Positions 13,053 through 25,998 of a stretch of 64,000 nt of DNA are shown here, one piece after another. How positions within the stretch are numbered: position 1 is the first letter of the stretch; each line of letters opens with the position of its first letter. The DNA is from Paraphysomonas bandaiensis (Eukaryota > Chrysophyceae). The translations under genes were made by a program, and so were the position numbers. Location of the stretch: positions 310,001 through 374,000 of the forward strand of contig CBFFRP010000288.1 in the NCBI GenBank assembly GCA_965644295.1, written 5' to 3'. The notes under the pieces were generated by a model that made no database searches, was not told the DNA's origin, and saw only the letters and a program-made list of their open reading frames with translations.

Positions 13053-13357
13053 CAGGCAGGGATAGGGAACAATATATTGTATTGCAATATATTGTCAAAT
13101 ATATACACCAATATTCATATAAATATGGTGTTACTAAGTTGTTACTAAGATATATCATATACTTCAGACCACGGTCTCAGCCAAAATTCAATACTACTCT
13201 AGTTAGTATTTAAATAGAACAATGTACATGAAGTAGTTCGAAAGTTCTTCATCACTCTCAGTCAGGCAGGGATAGGGAACAATATATTGTATTGCAATAT
13301 ATTGTCAAATATATACACCAATATTCATATAAATATGGTGTTACTAAGTTGTTACTA
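12938..13357. repeat. 210-bp tandem duplication
   Basis: 12938-13147 and 13148-13357 share essentially the same sequence, from AGATATATCATATACTTCAG to the GTTACTAAG block. Each copy includes CAGGCAGGGATAGGG, the presumed left terminus of the surrounding transposon, so the terminus itself has been duplicated. Confidence 0.85.
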
Positions 13358-16300
13358 AGTGTGAATAGAAGTAAGTGTTACTAAGTAAGTGTTACTAAGT
13401 TGTTACTAAGTGTGAATAGAAGTAAGTGTTACTAAGTTGTTACTAAGTGTGAATAGAAGTAAGTGTTACTAAGTGTCGAAAGGTTATGTAAGTAAAAGTT
13501 ACGTTGTATCGAATGTTAGTTAATGGTAAAAATGAAACAAACTAAGACTAAGGAACAGATAGCAAAAAATATTACTAAATAAGTAGAAACAAACGATGCA
13601 GGAAGCAGTGTTAAGTCAGCCGACGGAAATGAATTGGTTTCAGTGAGCTGGTCATGATACCGTGATGTCTCCAGTTCGGCTGTTCGAGCTGCCACATGCT
13701 GCTGCTCGTTTAAAGTATCCATTCCCTTGCGGCGAATATTAGTAACGAATCATTTCATCCAGTGTATCTGGACAAGTAAGAGCATGCAATGTCTGATAGA
13801 AGGGATCAGGACTGCGGTCTTCCATGATCGAACACTCTGCAGGATCGTCAGGCAAGGGAGTAAAATCTTCCTCAAGCTCCAGAGCGCAAGTAAAACTCCA
13901 GGATTGTCAGGCAAGGGAGTTTTACTTGCGCTCTGGAGTATATTCTGGATACGAGTGTATGGATGGGAGTTCTATGAGCTCTACTGGGATGCCCTTCGCG
14001 CTAACGAGAACAAAAGCGTCGTTTTTCATCGTCTTGTCCAAAAAAATATACCGCAGAAGCCAATCAGAAATGGAGCATGCCAATAAAGAAGTGTCACTCC
14101 AGGCAACACTCACTGTGAGGACACGAATCTTAGTCGTGATGATAACTCTGACTTGATTGCAGTGAAGTTGTGATTGTGTAGTAATCGCAAATGCGGCTGA
14201 CTAAAGTGTGACGTCGAACAGAACATTGAAGTATGGGCAGGCACTGGTATGTGAACAGCGTTTTGGAACTCCAAGAAGCAGATAGGGATGGTTTGAGGGA
14301 ACAAGATACCATCATCCAGCTGAAATCTTGATGTCGTGCTGCAGAAACCGCAACTTCAATTTTGAAGTAGCGAATGCCACGCACTTAGATAGTGATGTCT
14401 TGGAATTCCAATAAGGCAACAATTCTGTGTGTGGGAATATAAGATCCAGCAGAATATGTCGATCCAGCAAAAAAATCCAGGTTTTTTTGATGCATGCTGT
14501 TTTTTGACGAATATATTTCAGAGAAATAACGAAAAAAGGTCGATTTTTTTGCTGGATCGACATATTCCGCTGGATCGACTTATTCCCACAGAAGGAATTT
14601 GAGAGAGCGAATACACTGTGAATCGTGCCATTATTAACTGTGAGTTCGTATTGCAAGCTTCATCACTATGCGGGAGAGCTATTGTGAAGGTTTATGCCTC
14701 ATTATCGACAAAATGAGCGTGACAAGTGGGTTCCCGTGACCTGTAGAAAAGCGGAGAGTGTATGTCTCGAGGTTATTGAAGACGACGCAAGCAAGCAGTA
14801 TGCCTATTAGTATTGGAGGGGAGAAAAGCATTTGAAATGCGCAGTGAAAGTTCAGTCCGAGTACGTCGTTGATTCATGTGCTGATTTACAGCATGAAACC
14901 GTGTTTGAAATGGAAAAAGAAGACCATGCAGGTGAGGTAGTGGATATGCTCGACTTACTGAGCAATGCTCTCAGTCGTGGTAAAAAGAGAAATAATGTAT
15001 CAGAAATGGCTTTAAGCTCCAGAGACTCCCGGCTAGTGTCAGGTAATAAGTATTGGTACTAGAGACTAGAGTAGTAGAGTGTGTAGCTGGAGTACTATTG
15101 GTCTGTTGAGTAATAATCAGTTCATTCATTGGGGTACAGTTATTGCTTTTCTGTTACATGCGCAAGCAATAATGAGAACTAGATGGTGTACTGTAATGAA
15201 CTATAAGATTAGGTGAAATTTAGCATATATCAAGATTTGTCGTTAATTTGCAGCAAACGCATGCATGTAATATGGTGTTACTAAGTTGTTACTAAGTGTG
15301 AATAGAAGTAAGTGTTACTAAGTAAGTGTTACTAAGTTGTTACTAAGTGTGAATAGAAGTAAGTGTTACTAAGTTGTTACTAAGTGTGAATAGAAGTAAG
15401 TGTTACTAAGTGTCGAAAGGTTATGTAAGTAAAAGTTACGTTGTATCGAATGTTAGTTAATGGTAAAAATGAAACAAACTAAGACTAAGGAACAGATAGC
15501 AAAAAATATTACTAAATAAGTAGAAACAAACGATGCAGGAAGCAGTGTTAAGTCAGCCGACGGAAATGAATTGGTTTCAGTGAGCTGGTCATGATACCGT
15601 GATGTCTCCAGTTCGGCTGTTCGAGCTGCCACATGCTGCTGCTCGTTTAAAGTATCCATTCCCTTGCGGCGAATATTAGTAACGAATCATTTCATCCAGT
15701 GTATCTGGACAAGTAAGAGCATGCAATGTCTGATAGAAGGGATCAGGACTGCGGTCTTCCATGATCGAACACTCTGCAGGATCGTCAGGCAAGGGAGTAA
15801 AATCTTCCTCAAGCTCCAGAGCGCAAGTAAAACTCCAGGATTGTCAGGCAAGGGAGTTTTACTTGCGCTCTGGAGTATATTCTGGATACGAGTGTATGGA
15901 TGGGAGTTCTATGAGCTCTACTGGGATGCCCTTCGCGCTAACGAGAACAAAAGCGTCGTTTTTCATCGTCTTGTCCAAAAAAATATACCGCAGAAGCCAA
16001 TCAGAAATGGAGCATGCCAATAAAGAAGTGTCACTCCAGGCAACACTCACTGTGAGGACACGAATCTTAGTCGTGATGATAACTCTGACTTGATTGCAGT
16101 GAAGTTGTGATTGTGTAGTAATCGCAAATGCGGCTGACTAAAGTGTGACGTCGAACAGAACATTGAAGTATGGGCAGGCACTGGTATGTGAACAGCGTTT
16201 TGGAACTCCAAGAAGCAGATAGGGATGGTTTGAGGGAACAAGATACCATCATCCAGCTGAAATCTTGATGTCGTGCTGCAGAAACCGCAACTTCAATTTT

Positions 16301-17206
16301 GAAGTAGCGAATGCCACGCACTTAGATAGTGATGTCTTGGAATTCCAATAAGGCAACAATTCTGTGTGTGGGAATATAAGATCCAGCAGAATATGTCGAT
16401 CCAGCAAAAAAATCCAGGTTTTTTTGATGCATGCTGTTTTTTGACGAATATATTTCAGAGAAATAACGAAAAAAGGTCGATTTTTTTGCTGGATCGACAT
16501 ATTCCGCTGGATCGACTTATTCCCACAGAAGGAATTTGAGAGAGCGAATACACTGTGAATCGTGCCATTATTAACTGTGAGTTCGTATTGCAAGCTTCAT
16601 CACTATGCGGGAGAGCTATTGTGAAGGTTTATGCCTCATTATCGACAAAATGAGCGTGACAAGTGGGTTCCCGTGACCTGTAGAAAAGCGGAGAGTGTAT
16701 GTCTCGAGGTTATTGAAGACGACGCAAGCAAGCAGTATGCCTATTAGTATTGGAGGGGAGAAAAGCATTTGAAATGCGCAGTGAAAGTTCAGTCCGAGTA
16801 CGTCGTTGATTCATGTGCTGATTTACAGCATGAAACCGTGTTTGAAATGGAAAAAGAAGACCATGCAGGTGAGGTAGTGGATATGCTCGACTTACTGAGC
16901 AATGCTCTCAGTCGTGGTAAAAAGAGAAATAATGTATCAGAAATGGCTTTAAGCTCCAGAGACTCCCGGCTAGTGTCAGGTAATAAGTATTGGTACTAGA
17001 GACTAGAGTAGTAGAGTGTGTAGCTGGAGTACTATTGGTCTGTTGAGTAATAATCAGTTCATTCATTGGGGTACAGTTATTGCTTTTCTGTTACATGCGC
17101 AAGCAATAATGAGAACTAGATGGTGTACTGTAATGAACTATAAGATTAGGTGAAATTTAGCATATATCAAGATTTGTCGTTAATTTGCAGCAAACGCATG
17201 CATGTG
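13333..17206. repeat. Tandem duplication, two 1,937-bp copies
   Basis: Every open frame and motif in 13333-15269 recurs exactly 1,937 bp downstream with the same translation, so the copies are almost identical. Each starts with a VNTR built on GTTACTAAGT and GTGAATAGAAGTAA (13340-13470, 15277-15407). Each contains a perfect 23-bp hairpin (13877-13899 with 13916-13938) and a longer inverted repeat of about 50 bp built on GATCCAGCA (14427-14476 with 14542-14591). Confidence 0.9.
14832..15062 (+). CDS. Small ORF of unknown function inside the duplicated unit
   Basis: This is a 76-residue acidic frame (KVQSEYVVDSCADLQHETVF, then VDMLDLLSNALSRGKKRNN) with no recognisable domain. It occurs twice, identically (second copy 16769-16999), because of the 1,937-bp duplication. 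The amphipathic DMLDLLSNAL stretch looks protein-like, but nothing else supports expression. It may be a transposon-gene remnant. Confidence 0.25.
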   Translation: MKCAVKVQSEYVVDSCADLQHETVFEMEKEDHAGEVVDMLDLLSNALSRGKKRNNVSEMALSSRDSRLVSGNKYWY

Positions 17207-17579
17207 TATGTATTGTTTGGTGGACTGGTCAAATATTCCATCAATGTTGTTTCTGTTAAAGTAGCTCACAATATATTGCAATAGTATTGTAGGGCCATCA
17301 ATACTATTGATGGAACGCTATCCAACAGTAGTATTGCAACTTATTCTCCTACCCTATCCCTGCTCTCGGTAAACTGTATACTTCTAACATCCTACAAGTA
17401 TGAAGCCATTGCTTCACCTTCGTGGACATACGGACATACATACACCTTATTCGTACAAAGTATGTAAAAAGATATTTCTGTTTATAAGAGCTCACAATGA
17501 GCAAATCGAAATCGATTCTGATGCCTATAAGCAAGTTTTATCATTAGTTAAACAGCACGTCATAAGTCTACTGCTAGTA

Positions 17580-18290
17580 TCAAACAAGCTCAATATCTGC
17601 CCCCGCCTCAGCAAGAACCTTTTGTAACTTCTCTGCATCTTCCTTCGTCAAACCATCTTTGACTACTACTGGTGCCTTTTCAACCAATTCCTTCGCCTAA
17701 GAGACAGTTAATTGAGAAAACATATACTATCACCACATGTTACCTCTTTCAATCCTAAACCGGTAATTCCACGTACTTCTTTAATTATCTTAATCTTGGC
17801 CTTCGCATCAAATCCATTCAATTTTACATCAAACGTATCTTTCACAGCTTCTGGAGCAGCCTCAGGGGCTGCAGCAGAAGTGCTAGCAGCATCCAAATTC
17901 ACATTACCACCTCCAACTTTTTTAACCAACTCACTGTCTGATATTCCCATAATAGTCTTTCACAATAAGGACAATGTTATAAATATCTAATATAAAATGA
18001 TATAATATCACCTGAATTAACTTGAAAAGCATATTATATTCCATCATTTTCAATTGAATAATTTCATTAGCAAGTTTTTGAACACGTGGAGTAGGTTTAT
18101 CAACTAATTCTGGATCAACAATAACTTCAGGCTCATTTGATGCTGAATCTAATTTGATTCCTTGTTCACGTAAATATTTTGCAGCAAATGATCTTTCAGA
18201 TATATGTCTAATTGTATAGTAGATGGGAGTGGGAGTTCGTGTCTTGTTTCTCAATATGTTATTGAATAGAGTGATATGAAAACGTTTCAT
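17580..18290 (-). CDS. MRPL12: Mitochondrial ribosomal protein bL12m
   Basis: Three exons on the minus strand: 18290-18012, 17956-17744, 17696-17580 (202 aa). A basic, Ser/Thr-rich N terminus (MKRFHITLFNNILRNKTRTP) looks like a mitochondrial presequence. Residues about 55-100 are the dimerisation segment (VQKLANEIIQLKMMEYNMLF). A flexible Ala/Pro-rich hinge (ASTSAAAPEAAPEA) follows. The C-terminal domain has the L7/L12 signature: DVKLNGFDAKAKIKIIKEVR, ITGLGLKEV, AKELVEKAPVVVKDGLTKED, AEKLQKVLAEAGADIELV. It forms the stalk of the mitochondrial large subunit that recruits translation factors. Splice sites and frame are clean. Confidence 0.92.
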
Positions 18291-19491
18291 GGATAATTGA
18301 AATGAATAAATAATGAAGAATGTTAATGTAGTGATGGTTTAAGAGAATGGTATGGTGTTATAAGGTAGGTAGGTAGGCATGTATATGTAGAGTTGATAAG
18401 AGATTAAACAAACCACACATTGTCCGCATATACAGCAATACATACATACATACATACACTGCTGCTACATTGCGACTGTATATACCACAGTCGGGTATAC
18501 AGTTGTATATGGTATGGTACGAAGTGAATGGTATTTGGTGTGTAGATGTACAAATACTGCTCTGTATATTGTACAGTATACACTTTGTAGAAATCATATC
18601 TGCGTAAAACCCATATTTTCTGATATTTTGTGCCGTAAAACCTCTAAAACCCAAATATCGTTTTGTGCCGGTTCTCATGCTGTACGAGGTCGTTGCCCAT
18701 ATCATTCTAATCTAACCATGTTCTTGAATACCACAATTGAGAATTATCCGATCCGAGAAGACAAGATAATGTATGATGTATGCACCCCGCGAAATAAGAT
18801 GAGATGCTCTCGATTCTAAAGAACCCACTGTGATGATAGAGGTTGCCTTGGTGACTGCAAAAGTTTGAATTTCAAGCAACAAAAGAGACATGTAAATGTT
18901 CCCAATAGTGGCAGGACACAAAGAATTAGGACTGAATTGTGTGCTGAAACCGTATACGGCGGTTTGTACTGGCATTCATCAAGTGACTGTATGAGGTTAC
19001 TAATCCATATGCATTCGCGCGAATTTTGCTTGTTTTACGTGTGTGGTGTATGAGGCATATCGATTTCTAAATATAATGTATAACGCAACTGTGGTTATAA
19101 GTTTGCCTACTTACGATGTAGATATATTTTTCCCAGAATAAAATACTATATTCAGGAACAATTGTCTGGAGCTACGATATCTGTCGTCACATGTGTTTGG
19201 ACAATATGTGGTAAACTTTATTTAACGGAACGCCTTAAATGACTAACGCTTCAGGAGGGGAAATAGTTTCATATTTATATCGAGATTAGATCTAATATGT
19301 GGGACGAAGCGCCTCCTTTCACCCAAGGAAATTTGACAACGCAGCATGGAAAATAGATAATATAGTAACTACAAACAATAATGTGCAGTAATATAGCTCT
19401 TATACGGAAAACGTCAACACAAAGCTATAAAATCAATACCCTGCAAATTTTATATCAACGCATACTAAGCCCTCAGAGTAGTCCCTACCAA
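18291..19491. other. Intergenic between bL12m and VPS15
   Basis: AT-rich, with a short ACATACAT tract near 18440. Open frames here overlap each other on both strands and have no protein-like composition. I see no gene. Confidence 0.5.
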
Positions 19492-22400
19492 TTAACGCCA
19501 TAGTTTAATTTCACCATCTCGACACCCTGTCACAAGCATTTTTACCGGCAAATCAATAGTATTTATATCCATAATAGCATCCTGAGGGAAATATTATACA
19601 GCAAAATGCACTAATTTGAATATACCTTATAGGTAGCAACAGGAGGCACAGTGCCCATGAAGTCGCGATATGTTAATTTTGATTGAATACCAGCACTCTC
19701 AGATAGGTCAGTGGAGTCACAGCACAAAAATAAATTCTGTGTTAGTCCTCGGGTTTCGTATACAGGCTTAGGCAATGCAGGATCCAACCCTGATACAGTG
19801 AAGCATTTAGTTGGTGAATTAATATCCCAATATCGAATATTTCGATCTGTTCCAGCAGTAATTACATACGACGAAGAGTTGTGACTTATTCTCCCCATAA
19901 TAGCCCGTACTCCAGGGCATAATGCCACGCTCGAGGTTGGGCCACGCCCAACATGACAACCACGAAATGGTGCCCATGAATGGGGTGGTATATCTATATC
20001 ATGCAGCCATGGGAGACTAGTCATATCACACTTTGAAGCAACTGGTATTGCGCCAGAACGAAAGCATTTCAGACATTCACCGCCATCGGGAACACCCCAC
20101 AAAGCTACTTCATTTCTTCCTGCTGCAACAAGTAAATACCCCCCTTCTGAACAAGCCAGTGAATAGTCTTCACTCAATTGACGATCCGGAGATGGTTTAG
20201 TGCAAACAAGACGTTGAATAGAGTGGTAACTTGAATGGCGCCATAACTTGCACAACAAGTTGTACCGAATATCCCACAGGCCAATAAATCCCAATGATGT
20301 ACCGACACATATCCAATTTCGATCTGGTGAGCAAGTCATAGTTGTCGGAAAACCAAGTTCTGGTCTGATATGATATTTAAAAGGTTCCTATGCACGCGAT
20401 CAATAGTACATCAGGTTACCCCAAAAACTAGATGTAGGCATACCTGAGAAGACCTCATGTCCCAACTATGGATCAGTCCTTTTTGCGTCACGTACGTCAA
20501 AACAGATGCAGTATCACCTGTAAAATGTTGAATACTCTGAATAGGACCTTCGTCAGAATCCAACACTTTGATATCAGACACCCCAGTTATAGTTGTGTTA
20601 GCAACTCGGCTACTCATGTTGCTGGTATGCTCATGACTTCGTGATTTTGTCGCGCCCATGTCCACGCGCCACACATGAATTGCACCACGGTCAGTACAGG
20701 TGGCAACCGAGTGCGAATTCTCTACAATTGCAACATCCAGTACTTTGCCTGCGTGCTTCGAATATGTCAATGCGCTCCTACATATATACGAATCATGCCA
20801 ATATATTTGTTATTGTCAAAAGCACCTTGGAAAAGCATTCCTATCCATTCCTTTAGTTTGCCAAACTTTGGCTGACCCATCGGAAGATGCTGACACGAAA
20901 AAAGTTTGGTCGTGAGATACAGCAATTCGGTTCACTGAGTTGCTGTGCTCAGACATTACCGATACAACTGCATTCTCTTTAGGTCTCCAAACTTGTTCAG
21001 GGCGGGAACCATGGTGTGAAGTACCATCCAATGGTTCAATAAACATGCTGAAATGTAACTATCAAGTATGCTCAAAGATCATAAATATCCAACCTGTACT
21101 GTCTGCACACCTGGCCGTCAGATGCTTGAACTAACGCACCAAAGTCTGGTGACAGCGGAGGTATTTTCATTGCCATTATTTTCCTGTGTAAACCCTGAAC
21201 TTCAGCTATTGATGCCTCGTTGTTCTTACAGGAGTTGTTTTGATGAGGAAGTGCCGGTCCGGGGTTGGCTATTCCACTACTTCGATAGTGCGAATTTACT
21301 TGTGGTTTAGAAGTCAAATCAGAGCCCGAATCTCCTTCTGCAAGTGCTCGAGCTGCATCTGCTTGAGTAATTGTAATCCCGAAAGCGCGTTTCAAGAGCG
21401 AGAAGTTATTCAGAACGGATCCGCCATCTAAGGCAAGTTGTCGCAACTCGTTTGAAGTGGTATGTTGCAAAGAGTACATCTGGTGTGGAACAAGAAGTGA
21501 TTGAACTAAGTGATCAGGAAGTGATGCTATTGATTGATACGAAAATAAGTCTGTCGGACTACCGTAACCTATCTGAGTAATCCCTAGCCTACTTGACGGC
21601 GCACTGCACCGTCTTTTCCTTCCAATTGTGCGTTTTCGACCAGATGTTCTCTCTTTACCACGAAACGCCTTGAGAAGGGGATCTCTAAATGCAGATTCTA
21701 TGTAGTTTCTAATTAAAAGTAACTTTATATTGTCCTGAAAATACGTTAATGCGACTGACAACTACTACATTTCGCCAATACCTGACTAGACGTAACGTCA
21801 AATGTAGATTCTTGCTCAACGATGTGTAAACTGTTGTAGCCAGTCGTGCCACATTCACTTATATCCTGTGAAAGCGTTTCTGGGTTAAATTCCTCGCCAA
21901 ATACGTATTCATTCCCGCTATCATCAGGCAGCGATTGTTCTGCAACATCAACAATAACCGCAGAAGCCGACAGAGACTCCAAGCTGTCATCAGTTCCATT
22001 ACGAAGTTGAGTTGACCTTTTGGATGACGTATCTATTGATTTAGGCCATACCCTCACAGCTTGTTCGTAGGTTTTGCGATCCAGTGGGGAACATAAAGAA
22101 TGCCGTAATGTACGACATGTTATTTCCAAGCCAACTAAATCACACGATAGTAACGGCTTCAATTGAGGAAGTAAAAACGCATAAGAATCCGTTACTCCCA
22201 AAGCAGTGGCTGCTGCTGCAATTATATTAACAGTGCTATCCCTAATAGCACTCGATGGATGGACCAATAGTGGCACAATCTTTTTGACGATATCTACTAC
22301 AACATGATTCGAAAAAAGCCCCATTTCTATCAGAGACTGTTCACACTTTATAGCATTGAACACAACGACTTCGTAAGCATCAACTCGAGCACTCTCAAGA

Positions 22401-25400
22401 AAAGGCAGTACGTATTCACTGATCACAGTGGGTTCTAGAAAGGTACATACCTGCGAAATTTTCATACAAAATGTATTTCGCAATTCCCAGTCAAGCTCCC
22501 AATCCTGCAAACAATGTAAACAATGAAGACATTTCATAAACAACACACCTCATGATTAATATATGCAAGAAGTTGAGCAAACAGATCCATAATTCGTCCA
22601 TACTTCCCAAAAAATAAGCACAGGCGAATAACGTCGTCAAATATAGCACGCTTTACAATGGCGCCTATAGATCCATGTGAATTACGACTAGAATGGTAAC
22701 GAAAATCATTCTTCGAATCAAAGCCAGTTCCATTCAGTCCATCCGACGCAATGTCAGAAAGCCACTTCGTTAGTTGTTCATATATAGCGTTAACCGGTGG
22801 TTCAGAGGCCCCTTCTGCCAAACCTCCAACTACAGCGCCATCGTTTTCAACATGTGATAAAAAGTTTACTGACTCAAGGTTGTTTGGAGAGACTGCACTT
22901 TTGTTTCGAAGAATAAGCCGGGACGCATTCAAAATCCTCATTGCAATTTCTGCAAATCTTCCGATTGATTCTGCAAAAGCAATTCTCACGATAGGTTCAG
23001 AATCATTGCCAACAATAGTACTCAAAGCGGGAAACACAAAGTCTTTGAATATATTGATCTCGATGTGTGTTATTTTCGTGACGTTGTTGAGAATACATCT
23101 CAGACATCTAATCGCGGTGGCGCGAACAGCTGCAATCTGGTCCTCAAAACAATGAATAATAAATGGGACGATTCGCTCCAGTATTACAATGTCTGTACAG
23201 AGCATTCCAATCCGGGTGAGAAGCATCAAACTAACAATTTTGGATTGTGGATGTCTCAAGTACCTAATAGATGAACATATAATCTGGACAACCAGTAGGA
23301 TCCCACTGCAGCTTCTTTCCGATACACTAAAAATACGGCGCCAATAAGCTAGTGACATATATATATACGTGATATTACCTTTTATCTTCGCATTCTCTCT
23401 TCTGCCCAGTGTGGGAAGACGCTGACAAATCTACATCAAACAACATGGATCCATCACCATGTACGCTGAATACGCGTTCAGAATATGTTTCTTTCGGTGT
23501 CTTTTCCTGTAGGATATCTTTTTCTTTTACCAAATCTGCTTTCCCCACTGTGAATTGCTTTAATTCTAACTCAGACTTCGTGGAATTCCTTCGACTGCGT
23601 GCATCTTCTATGAGCTTCTCAAACTGTTGCACAAAATCTAGCAATCTTTCATCTTCGATCCGCTGAATAGACTTGGTAATATCGGCAGGTGAACGACTTT
23701 CATTTTCATATCCCTCCGGTAGTATTGATGATTTTAATTGCGTAGTACGATTATGACTTCTACGTCGAGCAGAGCCCAAATCTACGCGACACGGCGGCGA
23801 CTTGATTTCAGAGAAACTTCCAGTTGTGCGCTGTTCTTTTGAGCCACTCGCACATGTATCACTAGATATATCCTGTTGGCTTCGTAACGATTTCAGAACT
23901 GATCCAAAAAACAATTCCCCTTCAGAATCTGAGCATTCGGCAATATCTGACATTATCGAAGAGTAATTCTACATCATATTACACATGTTAACACGATACG
24001 AATGCATGAGGCATCGCTGTTCGACACCTGACATAATAGGCTGATGCGGTCGTCAGGTGTTTTCCCATCCCAATGAATCTGTAGAAAAAGATCATAAAGT
24101 GTGGTCTCGAAGTATTTCGGGAAGACTCCACACTCGACTAATTTCGATCTATAGGCCCCAACATTTTTCCTTCGATTGGGATTATGCTGTGTCATAAGTC
24201 CAATAACCTGAAAAGACATTAAAGCAAAAAAGATGTGTCAGGTTACACACCCGCTGCATTCTGGCGTCTTTTATACGACCGAGAGCAGAAACCGCTGGAC
24301 TGTCGGGGTGAATAAGTGAAGTCATTGGCGATGTAGTTGAGAATGTTGGATCTTCGCAGCATGACTTGTACTGCAGCATGGAAGGCAGGTCTAACAATGG
24401 TTTACCATCTAGAATCACCTAATACAGAGATATTGTGCGAGTATTATTCACTACACGGCTACACCAACCTCTGCCATCGTACAACCTAAGGAAAACACAT
24501 CCATAGCAGGGGACAAGCTCTTTTCTGCTTTCCTCTCACGAAAAGAATCTGTTTTCTCCTTAGAAGAGTACTGTGGTCCAGACAAATTGTTCGATGGATT
24601 TAATAGATAATCTCCACTTTTGAAAAAACGTTCCGGGGCCACATAGCATCGACGTCGACTCATAGAATCAAAGAAATAGTGAAAATCAGTGGGATCGTCG
24701 TCTGGAATTAGCACGGGCTTATACGGGGCAAAATCAGTCAAACTAATCCAGTTCCAGGATGTAACCATGACATTCTCAGGCTTAACATCACCTGGGCGGA
24801 GTGAGAAAAGTAACCTCCACAAGAATAAAACTAACCGTGTACCACACCCTCAGCGTGACAATCCTCCACTGCTCTCATGAGTTGATATATCACCCATAAT
24901 TTCTCGATGTCGGTTAAAAACGGCCTTGTGGACAGCCTATCATATAGATTGAACGGAAAATATTGACGAACAAGAAATACTGGTGTCACAAGAGGTTTCG
25001 TTATCTTTGACATAGATTTAATCCACATTTGATATGGGAGAAGATTAGGATGTCGAGAAGGAGAGAGTGAGTTCCACATTGATGTTAATATTGCAGCATA
25101 TTCCTCCACACTCTGTATATATACATACACATACATGTATAGTTATCCCCTGCTATGCACAGCCATATATACATACCTCATCAGGTGGTTTTAAGTATAC
25201 TTTCACTGCAACTGCTGTACCATCAATCTTCATCAGATATGATTTCATAAATTTTCCATTTCCAATTCTTTCATGATATATAAACTTTGGTAGATCATTC
25301 TAGTTCATTTATATGATATATCTTGTTTTAATTATAAGAGGAATACGTACTTGTAAGTATGTTCGTGGATCTTGTGAAACTTGTGAACTTAAATGTCTAT

Positions 25401-25416
25401 AATTAGCGTTTCCCAT
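19492..25416 (-). CDS. PIK3R4: VPS15 / PI3-kinase regulatory subunit 4
   Basis: Fourteen exons on the minus strand: 25416-25351, 25299-25177, 25112-24836, 24791-24469, 24418-24251, 24207-24028, 23968-23379, 23305-22549, 22504-21782, 21734-21111, 21058-20826, 20777-20444, 20387-19626, 19581-19492. Together they give 1,749 aa in one frame. The start MGNANYRHL fits the N-myristoylated MGN start of the family. Kinase domain features are RIGNGKF, VAVKVY, HGDVKPENVMVTSWNW, and TDFA in place of DFG, all typical of VPS15. A HEAT-repeat middle follows (SIRYLRHPQSKIVSLMLLTR), then WD40 repeats (HSNSVNRIAVSHDQTFFVSA, ALTYSKHAGKVLDV, DGEIKLWR at the end). VPS15 scaffolds VPS34 in the class III PI3-kinase complex for endosome sorting and autophagy. 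It is about 390 residues longer than the human protein, mainly through low-complexity inserts after the kinase domain and before the WD40 domain. Confidence 0.93.
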
Positions 25417-25998
25417 AATAATTATGTGTTTAATATGAGGATATGGTTTGTTACTATAATGTACTGATATGACTATAAGAGATGAGAGGATATGTAATGA
25501 TGATATATACTATAGGAAACATGTGGTTTATCTATTGATACTATGGTTCATATATTCAATGACTTCACACTTCATTTTCAAGGAAGATATACGTATATGA
25601 ATATGCACTTCGGACTTCTTTCATTGACTTTGATACAAGTGAAGAAAAGTGTGAAGAAAGTACTACTACAGAAATGAGTTCCTCCTAGCAACTCGCTGTA
25701 TATATGGAAAATACACTATGATAGTTTATACTCACATCAGAATTTGGGTTTTATATCCCATTAAAAATGGACTTATTTCTAAAAAACATGTTTATACTGT
25801 ATCCGCTTGCAATAGAGCATATAGCAGTAGGACAGAAAAAAGGCAATGTATGTAGACTTTTTAGCTATCGCCACAAGCTGCTGTACGCATAGGAATATTG
25901 ATCGTCCATACAAATACACACATAGCATGTAGACTATATATGCATTAGCAGTCCCCATATTCATATATTTCTATTATAATAACAATAATAAATTCAAG
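25417..25998. promoter_or_regulatory. Divergent promoter region between VPS15 and the TKL kinase
   Basis: About 580 bp separate two divergently transcribed genes. It is AT-rich with several TATATA runs and no convincing open frame. It must hold both promoters unless a distal 5' exon has been missed. Confidence 0.45.

Larger units (their letters stand above)
13053..17362. mobile_element. hAT-like inverted-repeat element, non-autonomous, internally duplicated
   Basis: The left end reads CAGGCAGGGATAGGG (13053) and the right end reads CCCTATCCCTG (ending 17362). Both ends are followed inward by copies of AATATATTGCAATA in opposite orientation. The flanking octamers are CTCTCAGT (13045-13052) and CTCTCGGT (17363-17370), a 7/8 match as expected for a hAT target duplication. 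The ends also resemble hAT termini (CAGGG...). No transposase frame is visible. The interior is two near-identical 1,937-bp copies (13333-15269 and 15270-17206). Confidence 0.5.

Noticed and set aside
13516-14656. Several 60-120 aa frames on both strands of the duplicated unit
   Set aside because: They overlap each other and the hairp­ins and have no protein-like pattern. They are doubled only because the DNA is duplicated.
18514-18975. Overlapping frames of 87-101 aa on both strands
   Set aside because: No domain, no splice continuity, and both strands are open over the same AT-rich DNA.
23409-23666. 85-aa plus-strand frame
   Set aside because: It is the shadow of VPS15 exon 7.
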